NCBI RefSeq assembly: GCF_003385845.1
Contig: NZ_QRDJ01000006.1
Location: forward strand, 1-64,000
Origin: Kushneria indalinina DSM 14324
GTDB lineage: Bacteria; Pseudomonadota; Gammaproteobacteria; Pseudomonadales; Halomonadaceae
Reading direction: 5' to 3'
Length of the DNA: 64,000 nt
The notes under the pieces were generated by a model that was given only the letters and a program-made list of their open reading frames with translations, had not been told where the DNA came from and did no database searches. Both the position numbers and the translations under genes were made by a program. Each line of letters begins with the position of its first letter. Within the stretch, counting starts at the first letter, position 1. Shown piece after piece: positions 39,693 to 47,860 of this stretch.

Positions 39693-40652
39693 ATGCCACT
39701 GGATTCGCAGTTTGGACGCTGGCTGCAGGAGGCGGCCGACAGGGCGCCGGATGTCAGCGCCATGAGTGTGGCCCAGCGTCGCGCCGCCGCCGACCAGGCC
39801 AACCTGAAAATCCAGCGCCCGCCGCTGGCCTATCCGGTGGCGGAAATCCGGGATATCAATATTCCCGGACCGGCCGGGGCCATGACGCTGCGGCTCTATT
39901 ATCCCATCGTGCATGGTTCGAGCGGGCCACGACCGGTGACGGTGTTCTTCCACGGCGGCGGGTTCGTGACCGGCTCGCTGGCCACCTATGACGTGATCTG
40001 TCGCGCACTGTGTCGCGCCTCAAAAACCATTGTGGCCTTTGTCGACTATCGCCTGGCGCCCGAGCACCCCTTTCCGGCCGCACCGGACGATGCGCTGGCG
40101 GCGGTGCGCTATATCGGGCGTCATGCCGGCAACTTCGGCGGTGACAGCGAGCGCCTGGCGCTGGCCGGTGACAGCGCCGGCGGGCTGCTGGCGGCGCTGA
40201 CGGCCCTGCGGGTGCGTGATGAGGGCGGCCCGGCGCTGCGCGGGCAGTGTCTGCTCTATCCCATGCTGGATCTGCAGCGCGAGGGCGTGGCGTCGCTGGC
40301 GCGCCATGCCAGCGGTTACGGCTTCACCCGCGATGCGCGTGACTGGTACATCGAGCAGTACCTGCCGGATGAGGCGGCACGCGCCCACCCCTTTAATATG
40401 CTGCTTGAGCGTCGTGATCTGGCCGAACTGCCGCCGGCGCTGGTCATGACGGCGGAGTTCGACCCGGTCTGTGACGAGGGCGTGCGCTACGCCGCGCTTT
40501 TGGCCGAGCAGGGCGTACTGACGCGCCACAGTCACTACTACGGCATGATCCACGCCTTTATCCGCCGGCTCGGCCAGCACGTTCAGGCCGACCAGGCCAT
40601 CGATGAATGTGGCGCCTGGCTGCGTCGGGTGCTGGTCTCTCCTGCCGCCTGA
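39693..40652 (+). CDS. Alpha/beta hydrolase, HSL-type esterase
   Basis: This carboxylesterase of the hormone-sensitive lipase (type IV) family has 319 residues. The oxyanion-hole HGGG (residues 87-90 in FFHGGGFVTG), nucleophile Ser161 in GDSAGG, acid in FDPVCDEG and His in GMIHAFIR are all present. It has no signal peptide, so it is cytoplasmic. It likely cleaves short-chain acyl esters, with the natural substrate unknown. The start has GGGAGGGGAAT upstream. It is divergent from apbE and monocistronic. Confidence 0.9.
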   Translation: MPLDSQFGRWLQEAADRAPDVSAMSVAQRRAAADQANLKIQRPPLAYPVAEIRDINIPGPAGAMTLRLYYPIVHGSSGPRPVTVFFHGGGFVTGSLATYDVICRALCRASKTIVAFVDYRLAPEHPFPAAPDDALAAVRYIGRHAGNFGGDSERLALAGDSAGGLLAALTALRVRDEGGPALRGQCLLYPMLDLQREGVASLARHASGYGFTRDARDWYIEQYLPDEAARAHPFNMLLERRDLAELPPALVMTAEFDPVCDEGVRYAALLAEQGVLTRHSHYYGMIHAFIRRLGQHVQADQAIDECGAWLRRVLVSPAA

Positions 40653-40680
40653 GTTCGTTTTCGCCTCTTGCCTGCCGACA

Positions 40681-40718
40681 GCGCGCCTGGCTTTTATTTT
40701 ATACAATGCCAGGCGTGC
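40681..40718 (+). terminator. Hairpin after the esterase gene
   Basis: An 11-bp stem with one G-U pair (40681-40691 with 40708-40718; core CGCCTGGC/GCCAGGCG) surrounds an AT-rich 16-base loop, 28 bases after the esterase stop. No T-run follows. The rest of the 278-bp gap up to cstA holds another small hairpin at 40876-40894 and no gene that I can see. Confidence 0.4.
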
Positions 40719-40875
40719 TTCGTTACGCACTTCAGCGTCCATGAAAGGCTGAGCAGAGTGTCGTTAGCGTCTACGACCTTTGTTTATTCCACCAAGGTCC
40801 ATCTGTCGACCTCTCCGGCAGGTGAATAAGCTCTGCGGGTTACAAAAACCTCACAGGCGACCGTGGCCGCACTCA

Positions 40876-40894
40876 CCGGATCGGATCGATCCGG
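40876..40894 (+). promoter_or_regulatory. Hairpin in the cstA leader
   Basis: A perfect 8-bp stem CCGGATCG/CGATCCGG with loop GAT lies 36 bases before the cstA ATG, just ahead of the ribosome binding site AAGGAG. It could influence translation or bind a regulator; nothing more can be said from sequence. Confidence 0.3.
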
Positions 40895-40930
40895 GATGTC
40901 GCGTGCGCAAGGGTCAAGGAGCATATCGAT

Positions 40931-42394
40931 ATGGTGACCTTTCTGGCAGGAATCGTGCTGCTGGTAGTGGGGTATTTCACCTACGGCAAGTTTGTGGAAC
41001 GCGTTTTCGAATCCAATCACCGCCGTCCCACGCCGGCACACACGCTGCGCGATGACGTCGACTATCTGCCCATGGGCACCAAGCGCAATGCGCTGATCCA
41101 GCTGTTGAATATTGCCGGCGTCGGGCCAATCTTCGGGCCGATTCTGGGCGCACTGTATGGGCCGGTGGCCTTTATCTGGATCGTGGTGGGCTGCATCTTC
41201 GCCGGCGCCGTGCATGACTATCTCACCGGCATGATCTCGATTCGCAATCATGGCGCGCATCTGCCGCAGCTGGCCGGCAAGTTTCTGGGCCGGGTGATGA
41301 AGCACGTGGTCAACTTCTTCGCACTGCTGCTGTTGCTGCTGGTAGCCACCGTGTTCGTCACGGCGCCGGCGACGCTTTTGGCCAACATGCTGCCGGTGTC
41401 GCTGACCGTCATTACGCTGGCGATCTTTGCCTACTATCTGCTGGCCACGCTGTTGCCCATCGACAAGGTGATCGGGCGAATTTATCCGTGGTTCGGGGCG
41501 CTTTTGGTGTTCAGCGCCGCCGGGATCGGCCTCATGATGATCGTGCGCGGCGCCCCGATTCCGGAGCTCAATTTCTCCAATATGCATCCGGAAGGCGCGC
41601 CGATCTTCCCGCTGTTGTTCCTGACCATCTCCTGCGGGGCGCTGTCGGGCTTTCATGCGACGCAAACGCCGATCATTTCGCGCACCACCGGCAATGAGAA
41701 CAACGGTCGCAAGATCTTCTACGGCATGATGATTACCGAAGGCGTGATCGCCATGATCTGGGCGGCGGCGGCCATGAGCCTGTTCCACGGTGACAGCAGC
41801 CTCTCCCAGGTGCTGGCGCAGGGCGGGCCGGCAGCCGTGGTGCAGAGCGTGTCGGTCAATCTGCTGGGCGCCGTGGGCGGCACGCTGGCGGTGCTGGGCG
41901 TGATTGTACTGCCGATCACCTCGGGCGATACCGCCTTTCGCAGCGCGCGCATGATCATTGCCGACTATCTCCACATCGGTCAGCGTCCGCTCGCCAAACG
42001 CATCATGGTCGCCGCACCGCTGTTCGTGATCTCCTATGGTTTGACCCATATGGATTTCACGCTGCTGTGGCGCTATTTCTCGTGGGCCAATCAGACCACG
42101 GCGGTCATCGCGCTTTGGGTCGCGACCATGTATCTGATTCTGGCCAAAAAAACCTACTGGCTGACGCTGTTGCCGGCGCTGTTCATGACCATGGCGACGT
42201 TTACCTACATCGCCTGGGCACCGATCGGCTTTGGGCTGCCCTTGAGCGTGGCCTATATCGTGGCCGCACTCGGCACCGCCGTGGCGCTGGCGCTGTTCAT
42301 CAAGCGGGTGCGCCGGCTTTCGGGCGGCATCTTTGCCGTCGATGAACCTGCAGAGCCCGGTGCACAAGGCGCAACGCTTGCCGGCGCGGTCTGA
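40931..42394 (+). CDS. cstA: CstA-family carbon starvation transporter (short form)
   Basis: This inner-membrane transporter of the CstA/BtsT family is linked to pyruvate or peptide uptake in E. coli. It has 487 residues against about 700 in E. coli CstA, with most of the conserved core: LLNIAGVGPIFGPILGALYGP, FAGAVHDYLTGMISIRN, GALSGFHATQTPIISRTT and LPITSGDTAFRSARMI. It lacks the long C-terminal region. About 12 hydrophobic segments are visible. The ATG has AAGGAG ten bases upstream. No LytS/LytT-type regulator is nearby. Confidence 0.9.
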   Translation: MVTFLAGIVLLVVGYFTYGKFVERVFESNHRRPTPAHTLRDDVDYLPMGTKRNALIQLLNIAGVGPIFGPILGALYGPVAFIWIVVGCIFAGAVHDYLTGMISIRNHGAHLPQLAGKFLGRVMKHVVNFFALLLLLLVATVFVTAPATLLANMLPVSLTVITLAIFAYYLLATLLPIDKVIGRIYPWFGALLVFSAAGIGLMMIVRGAPIPELNFSNMHPEGAPIFPLLFLTISCGALSGFHATQTPIISRTTGNENNGRKIFYGMMITEGVIAMIWAAAAMSLFHGDSSLSQVLAQGGPAAVVQSVSVNLLGAVGGTLAVLGVIVLPITSGDTAFRSARMIIADYLHIGQRPLAKRIMVAAPLFVISYGLTHMDFTLLWRYFSWANQTTAVIALWVATMYLILAKKTYWLTLLPALFMTMATFTYIAWAPIGFGLPLSVAYIVAALGTAVALALFIKRVRRLSGGIFAVDEPAEPGAQGATLAGAV

Positions 42395-42424
42395 TCGGCA
42401 GTACAACATGCTGTAAAGGCGCAT

Positions 42425-42451
42425 AAAAAAGGCCCCGTCACCGACGGGGGC
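42425..42451 (-). terminator. Bidirectional terminator between cstA and aotJ
   Basis: CCCCGTC (42433-42439) pairs with GACGGGG (42443-42449) around a 3-base loop. On the minus strand the stem is followed by CC and then TTTTTT (plus-strand A-run 42425-42430), a good intrinsic terminator for the transporter operon; on the plus strand TTGTTCGTT follows. Confidence 0.8.
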
Positions 42452-42496
42452 TTGTTCGTTCAATACACAATATACACGATGGCCGCGGGGCGCAGG

Positions 42497-43291
42497 TTAC
42501 TCCTGATCCGGCTGCGGGGCGTTGGTGCCGTCTTCGTTGAAGTATTTATCGTGAATCTCGTCATAGGTGCCGTTGGACTTCAGCGTGGCAAGTGCCTCGT
42601 TGAATTTCTCGGCCAGCGCCTCGTCGCGCTGGCGGAAGGCCATGCCGAAGCCGTCACCGAAGTACTCCTTCGGCTCGGTCATCATCTCGCCCAGGGTCTT
42701 GTACTCGCCGCCTTCAAGCAGCGCGGCCTGACCGGTGGGGTAGTCCAGAAAGGCGATGTCCAGACGGCCGGTTTCCATATCCACGGCCACGTCATCGGCG
42801 CTGGCGTAGCGCTGGATATTGGCCACGTCGCCAAACTCATCGGTCACGTAGTTGTCCTGGACGGTGCCGCGCTGCACGCCGATGCTGCGATCCTTGAGAT
42901 CATTTGAGTCAACGCCTGCCAGATCCGTCGAGGCAGGCGCAAACCAGGCAGAGGGCGGTACCAGATAAGGATCGGAGAACAGTACCTGCTGGCGGCGCTC
43001 ATCGTTGATGGTCATCGAAGACATGATGGCGTCGAACTTGCGCGACATGAGTCCGGGGATGATGCCGTCCCAGCCCTGTTCGACCCAGTTGCACTTGAGC
43101 TCGGCCTGCTCACACAGCGCATTGCCCAGCTCGATGTCAAAGCCTGCCAGCTCGCCGGACGGCGTGCGGTACTCCATCGGGACGTAGGGAATATCCACGC
43201 CGATACGGACCGTATCGTAATCACGCGCCTGCGCCGAGCCGGCAGCGATCGCTGCCCCCAGCAGTGAAACCGTCAGTAGTCTTTTCATCAT
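42497..43291 (-). CDS. aotJ: Basic amino-acid ABC transporter, periplasmic binding protein
   Basis: This periplasmic solute-binding protein of the HisJ/ArgT/AotJ family has 264 residues from ATG 43291, preceded by AGAGAGAC; the longer upstream frame lacks a signal peptide at its start and is rejected. The signal peptide is MKRLLTVSLLGAAIAAGSAQA. Ligand-pocket segments are YVPMEYRTPSGELAGFDIELGNALC, DAIMSSMTINDERRQ and IGVQRGTVQDNYV. Adjacency to astE argues for arginine/ornithine as ligand. It is the last gene of the operon, 122 bp after aotM, which allows separate expression. Confidence 0.88.
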   Translation of the reverse strand: MMKRLLTVSLLGAAIAAGSAQARDYDTVRIGVDIPYVPMEYRTPSGELAGFDIELGNALCEQAELKCNWVEQGWDGIIPGLMSRKFDAIMSSMTINDERRQQVLFSDPYLVPPSAWFAPASTDLAGVDSNDLKDRSIGVQRGTVQDNYVTDEFGDVANIQRYASADDVAVDMETGRLDIAFLDYPTGQAALLEGGEYKTLGEMMTEPKEYFGDGFGMAFRQRDEALAEKFNEALATLKSNGTYDEIHDKYFNEDGTNAPQPDQE

Positions 43292-43413
43292 TGTCTCTCT
43301 TTTAAAAGGACCGCCCGGTGACCCGGGTCGACGCTGGATTATCACCATGATCCCCCCTTTGGATGCAAGCGCTGTAACAGCGTGTAAGGGGGTCATGGTG
43401 GTCTCGGAGCGCC

Positions 43414-44139
43414 TCAGCGCGGCTTTAAATGGGCCAGCATGCGCTTTTCCAGCAGCCTGAAGATGCCCTGGATGGCAAAGCTCAGCACCATGTAGCACAG
43501 CGCCACGAAGATGAACGCCGAGAAGGGGGCGTAATAGCGCGAGTAGATGTTGTAGGCCACGCCGGTAAGATCGGCAATGGTCACAACGCTTGCGATCGCG
43601 CTGGCGTGCAGCATGAAGATGACCTCATTGCCGTAGGCCGGCAGGGCGCGACGCAGGGCGCTGGGCAGGATGATGCGGCGATAGGCCAGCATGGGTGACA
43701 TGCCGTAGGCGCGCGCGGCTTCCAGCTCGCCCCGCGGCATGGCCTTGATGGCGCCATAAAAGATCTCGGTGGTATAGGCCGCCGTGTTGAGCGTGAACGC
43801 CAGCAGGGCCGGATAGAGTGGGTCCTTGATCAGTGGCCAGACAATGCTGCCCTGCACGCCCGGAATAAAGGCCAGGCCGTAGTAGGCAATATAGAGCTGG
43901 ATCAGCAGTGGCGTCCCGCGAAAGACCCAGGTAAACAGCCAGATCATTCTGCTGATGACCCGGATCGGGCTGGCACGGCCAATGGCCAGCGGCACGGCCA
44001 GAAACAGCCCGAGCAACAGCGAGATAAAGACCAGCTGGACGGTGTTGACGAAGCCGTCCCAGTACTGCGCCAGCGTTGAGGCTGTAAAGATGGCATTGTC
44101 ATCAAGCCAGGGGGCGAGGGACTGCAGCAGTTCCTGCAT
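43414..44139 (-). CDS. aotM: Basic amino-acid ABC transporter permease (HisM/AotM-like)
   Basis: This inner-membrane permease has 241 residues, with about five TM helices and the polar amino-acid EAA loop (ELEAARAYGMSPMLAYRRIILPSALRRALP) that contacts the ATPase. The N-terminal STLAQYWDGFVNTVQLVFISLLLG and WVFRGTPLLIQLYIAYYGL resemble HisM more than HisQ. Its ATG shares one base with the aotQ stop (TAATG), indicating coupling. Confidence 0.9.
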   Translation of the reverse strand: MQELLQSLAPWLDDNAIFTASTLAQYWDGFVNTVQLVFISLLLGLFLAVPLAIGRASPIRVISRMIWLFTWVFRGTPLLIQLYIAYYGLAFIPGVQGSIVWPLIKDPLYPALLAFTLNTAAYTTEIFYGAIKAMPRGELEAARAYGMSPMLAYRRIILPSALRRALPAYGNEVIFMLHASAIASVVTIADLTGVAYNIYSRYYAPFSAFIFVALCYMVLSFAIQGIFRLLEKRMLAHLKPR

Positions 44140-44843
44140 TACGGCGTCTCCTCGAATCCGGCGTTATAGCGCTTTTTGAGCCACTGCATGACAATTTCCG
44201 ACACGGACGTGATGGCGAGATAGCCCAGCGCCACCGGAATCATGAACAAAAAGGTCTGGTGGGTCGCCCGCGTGGCTTCTGCCGCCACGCGCACCATGTC
44301 GGACAGTCCGATGATCGACACCAGCGCGGTGGTTTTCAAAAGCACCATCCAGTTGTTGCCAAGCCCCGGCAGGGCGTGGCGCATCATCAGCGGAAAGCGG
44401 ATGCGGCGAAACAGCAGCCAGCTGCTCATGCCAAAGGACTCGGCCGCCTCGACCTGACCCTGATCAACCGCCAGAAAGGCGCCGCGAAAGGTTTCGGCCA
44501 TGTAGGCGCCAAAGATCAGTCCGATGGTGATGACGCCGGCCACAAAGGGGTCAACGTTGATGAAAATGTCCCAGCCCCAGCGGTCGTAGATCATGTCGGT
44601 GACCGCATTGATACCGATCTGGGCGCCGTAAAACAGCAGCATCATCAGCACCAGGTCGGGCACGCCGCGAATGATGACGGTGTAGACAATCGCCGGCAGA
44701 CGCAAAACGGCCAGCCGCGACAGGCGGGCGCTGGCGGTCAAAAGCCCCAGCACGACCGCCAGCAACAGCGACAGTACGGCCAGTTCAAGGGTCAGCAGGG
44801 CGCCCTCGAGAAGACGGGGGCCATAGCCCTGAAAATCGATCAT
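44139..44843 (-). CDS. aotQ: Basic amino-acid ABC transporter permease (HisQ/AotQ-like)
   Basis: This second permease subunit has 234 residues. It starts MIDFQGYGPRLLEGALLTLEL, has RGVPDLVLMMLLFYGAQIGIN as in HisQ, and carries the EAA loop VEAAESFGMSSWLLFRRIRFP. It pairs with AotM to form the membrane pore. It lies 16 bp after the ATPase gene. Confidence 0.9.
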   Translation of the reverse strand: MIDFQGYGPRLLEGALLTLELAVLSLLLAVVLGLLTASARLSRLAVLRLPAIVYTVIIRGVPDLVLMMLLFYGAQIGINAVTDMIYDRWGWDIFINVDPFVAGVITIGLIFGAYMAETFRGAFLAVDQGQVEAAESFGMSSWLLFRRIRFPLMMRHALPGLGNNWMVLLKTTALVSIIGLSDMVRVAAEATRATHQTFLFMIPVALGYLAITSVSEIVMQWLKKRYNAGFEETP

Positions 44844-44859
44844 GGCAGTCTCCCTGGGG

Positions 44860-45633
44860 TTAACGTCCGCGCGGGGCGAGGAACTGGCGCAGGCGAGGCG
44901 AGCGCGGGTGGGTCAGCACCTCCGCCGGGTTGCCCTGCTCCTCGACCATGCCCTGGTGGAGATAGACCACCTGATTGGAAACGTCGCGGGCAAAGTCCAT
45001 CTCGTGGGTGACCACGATCATGGTGCGGCCCTCGTCGGCGAGCTCGCGCATGACCCTGAGCACATCGCCGACCAGCTCCGGGTCAAGTGCCGAGGTGGGC
45101 TCGTCAAAGAGCATGACTTCGGGTTCCATCGCCAGCGCCCGCGCGATGGCGCCGCGCTGCTGCTGACCGCCGGAGAGCTGGGCCGGATAGTAATGGGCCC
45201 GATCGGCAAGGCCGACTCGCTCCAGCAGCGCCATGCCCTGTTCCCGGGCGCGAGCCTTTGGAACACCGCGCACGTGGATGGGCGCCTCGATGACGTTGGC
45301 GATCAGTGTCATGTGGGCCCAGAGGTTGAAGCTCTGAAAGACCATCGACAGCCGCGTGCGGATACGCTCGAGCTGGCCCCGGTCAGCCGGTTCGCGCCCG
45401 TGGCGGGTCTGGCGAAAGCTGATCGGCTCGCCGTGGACGGTAATCTCGCCGCTGTCCGGGCGCTCGAGCAGGTTCATGCAGCGCAAAAAGGTGCTCTTGC
45501 CCGAACCGGAGGCACCAATGAGGGTGATGACATCGCCCTTTCTGGCTTCCAGCGAGATGCCCTTGAGTACTTCATTGTCGCCAAAGCGTTTATGGATGTC
45601 GCTGACGATCAGCGGAATGGAGGCGTCGGCCAA
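44860..45633 (-). CDS. aotP: Basic amino-acid ABC transporter ATPase (HisP/AotP-like)
   Basis: This cytoplasmic ATPase drives the AotQM pore. It has 257 residues. It has Walker A GASGSGKST, Q-loop MVFQSFNLWAHMT, signature LSGGQQQR, Walker B VMLFDEPTSALDP and the switch His in VVTHEMDFA. It heads the transport operon, 126 bp downstream of astE on the same strand, so astE and the transporter may be co-transcribed. Confidence 0.92.
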   Translation of the reverse strand: MADASIPLIVSDIHKRFGDNEVLKGISLEARKGDVITLIGASGSGKSTFLRCMNLLERPDSGEITVHGEPISFRQTRHGREPADRGQLERIRTRLSMVFQSFNLWAHMTLIANVIEAPIHVRGVPKARAREQGMALLERVGLADRAHYYPAQLSGGQQQRGAIARALAMEPEVMLFDEPTSALDPELVGDVLRVMRELADEGRTMIVVTHEMDFARDVSNQVVYLHQGMVEEQGNPAEVLTHPRSPRLRQFLAPRGR

Positions 45634-45759
45634 GGCACTCTCCTGAAGGTTGTCATTCGTGGTATGAAATCATGCGACAGGCCGTTTTTGATGCGGCGAC
45701 CCGAGGTGTTTGGCGGCGCATGTTAACAGGCCCGACCGGCGTGCGCCCGTCCGATGGGA

Positions 45760-46773
45760 TCATTGGCTTTCGGGCAAGGCCTGCGTCACGGGCCGGGCCA
45801 GCAAAAGGGCACGCGCCCCACGTTCGACACGGGCATTGGGGAACACGATATGGGCCGGAGTCCCTTCCACGATCCACTCGCCGTGCGCGCCATCAATCGC
45901 CAGACGGCTGCCCGGGGCGAATTCAGTAAAGTTGGCGATATCCTCGGCAAAACAGAGGCGGAAGTCATCGCTTTCGCGCATGATTTCATCGGTGACCTCA
46001 AAGCGCACCAGCGTGGCACTGCCCGGGGCGCTGACCGTGGCGCCGGCGATGCGCGCGCGCAGCAGGTCCAGCATCGGCGCGAGCGGTTCCAGGTCGTTGC
46101 CGCCAAAGGGGGCCACGCGCCCCAGTTCCAGCGTAAAGCTCATGGCGCCGTGATAGTGGCGCGTGTAGTGCGAAAAGGTCCAGCTGTGCTGATGCTGGGA
46201 GAGCCCTGCCTGAATGCCGGCATCGGCCAGCTGCCGCCAGAGGTTATCCGGCGTGGGTGTGTCGCTGAAGGGCTCGACGGCAAAGCGGGGATAGCGACTG
46301 TCGCGGATGGCGGTATGCATGTCCAGATGCAGCACCGGCCCGGAGACCTCTGCCATGAACTGATCGACGGCCTGCATCAGCTCCCGGGCGCGCTGGCACT
46401 CGAAGCGCTCGTCATCGCGCAGCAGGGTGTCACGGCGAAAGAGCCGATTGAGGTTGGTATCGACATGGCGCTTGCCGGCCATGATGGCGCGCCGATTGCC
46501 CAGCATCAGCAGGGTCGGGGCGCCCACGCGCAGCTGTCCGGCATCAAGTGCCGCCACAAGCTCACCGAGGAGCTCGATCGGGGCGGTCTCGTTGCCGTGG
46601 ATGCCGGCGGAAATGATGGTGGCCTCGGCGTCGGGCGCGGTCGCCCCGGGCATCAGCGCCAGCACCCCCGGGGCATGCTCGGTCACCGAGATCCCTGGCA
46701 ATGCGTCACGATTCGACCAGACTGTCAGCTCATCGGCCTCAATGAAATCAGCAAAGTAATCGCTCAGCGACAT
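45760..46773 (-). CDS. astE: Succinylglutamate desuccinylase
   Basis: This is the last AST enzyme, a zinc enzyme that splits N-succinylglutamate into glutamate and succinate. It has 337 residues. Zinc ligands are readable as His and Glu in ISAGIHGNETAPIELL and His in HLDMHTAI; RHVDTNLNRLF is a typical substrate-binding segment. It is encoded 21 kb from the other AST genes and next to the arginine-type transporter, which supports arginine/ornithine as the transported substrate. The start codon is convincing (MSLSDYFADF). Confidence 0.93.
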   Translation of the reverse strand: MSLSDYFADFIEADELTVWSNRDALPGISVTEHAPGVLALMPGATAPDAEATIISAGIHGNETAPIELLGELVAALDAGQLRVGAPTLLMLGNRRAIMAGKRHVDTNLNRLFRRDTLLRDDERFECQRARELMQAVDQFMAEVSGPVLHLDMHTAIRDSRYPRFAVEPFSDTPTPDNLWRQLADAGIQAGLSQHQHSWTFSHYTRHYHGAMSFTLELGRVAPFGGNDLEPLAPMLDLLRARIAGATVSAPGSATLVRFEVTDEIMRESDDFRLCFAEDIANFTEFAPGSRLAIDGAHGEWIVEGTPAHIVFPNARVERGARALLLARPVTQALPESQ

Positions 46774-46870
46774 GTTCGCCCCCCGTCTTTTGTGGTCTGC
46801 ATCGTGTAGTGTACGTCAAAGGCGCCGTCTCAATGCGTGACACCGGGGGTGGTGGCGACAATTTCGGAGA

Positions 46871-47782
46871 ATGACCATGGATGCCCGGCTGGAGCAGCAG
46901 ACCCTTAAACGCTCGATCTTGGCGACCCTGTGTGTGTCGCTGCTGGGGATCGTTTTTGGTCTGATCTCGGGGTCGGAGTCCATCCTGTTTGATGGCATGT
47001 TCTCGGCGATCGATTCGGTCATGTCGGCGCTGTCGCTTTTTGTGGCCCGTCTGGCCATGCGCGAGAGCAGCGACCGGTTTCAGCACGGCTTCTGGCATCT
47101 GGAGCCGCTGGTGGCGGCGCTCAACGGCGCCATCCTGACGCTGTTGTGTCTCTACGCCTTTCTCAACGCCGTGCAGGGCATCATCAAGGGCGGTCATGCG
47201 CTCGATTTTGGCCCGGCGCTGGGCTATGCCGTGGTGGTGACCGTGATCTGTCTTGCCATGTATCGCATGGAGCGGCGCGTCAACGCCCGTATCGATTCGG
47301 TCTTCATTCGCATCGATGCCCAGAGCTGGCTGATGGCCGGGCTGATCACCTCGACGCTGATCGTGGCCTTCACGCTGTCGCTGATCATCGAGCAGACGGT
47401 CTGGGCCTTCTACACGCCCTATGTGGATGTGGTGTTGCTGGCGATCCTGACCCTGTGCTTTCTGCCCGTGCCCATCGGCATCGTGGTGCGGGCGATGAAG
47501 GAGGTGCTCTTGATCGCCCCACGCGAGCTGGATCAGCAGGTCCATGAGGTGATGGCAACGATCATGCAGCGTGAGGGGTTTCGGCACTACTACAGTCATG
47601 TGGCCCGCACCGGACGCGGCCACTTTATCGAGATTCACATCCTGACCACGCCCGAATTTGCCGCACGCGAAGGCGTGGCGAGTCTGGATGAAATACGCGC
47701 CCGGATTGGCGCGGCGCTGGACATTGATCCGCAGAATCGCTGGTTCACGGTCTGCTTTACGGCCGATGAGCGCTGGATGTAA
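46871..47782 (+). CDS. Divergent cation diffusion facilitator (CDF) family protein
   Basis: This membrane protein has 303 residues, with six predicted TM helices and a C-terminal cytoplasmic ferredoxin-like domain (about 210-303, HYYSHVARTGRGHFIEIHIL). The TM2 motif is ILFDGMFSAIDSVMSALS, matching the usual DGxxSxxD site, and the loop FQHGFWHLEPLVA replaces the usual HPYGHGKAE. In TM5 the usual HxxxD is not seen (the region reads RIDAQSWLMAGL), so metal preference may differ from zinc transporters. The ATG is at 46871, with a second in-frame ATG at 46877. Confidence 0.82.
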   Translation: MTMDARLEQQTLKRSILATLCVSLLGIVFGLISGSESILFDGMFSAIDSVMSALSLFVARLAMRESSDRFQHGFWHLEPLVAALNGAILTLLCLYAFLNAVQGIIKGGHALDFGPALGYAVVVTVICLAMYRMERRVNARIDSVFIRIDAQSWLMAGLITSTLIVAFTLSLIIEQTVWAFYTPYVDVVLLAILTLCFLPVPIGIVVRAMKEVLLIAPRELDQQVHEVMATIMQREGFRHYYSHVARTGRGHFIEIHILTTPEFAAREGVASLDEIRARIGAALDIDPQNRWFTVCFTADERWM

Positions 47783-47860
47783 TCCGGATACTCAGGCACG
47801 GCGTGGCCTTCACGTCACAACGAAGGCGTCAGACACGAACGCCTGAAAGGAGTCACGTTG

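Noticed and set aside
40784-42463. Minus-strand frame of 559 codons opposite cstA
   Set aside because: Antisense of a membrane protein gene, giving a typical H/R/D-rich artefact without hydrophobic segments.
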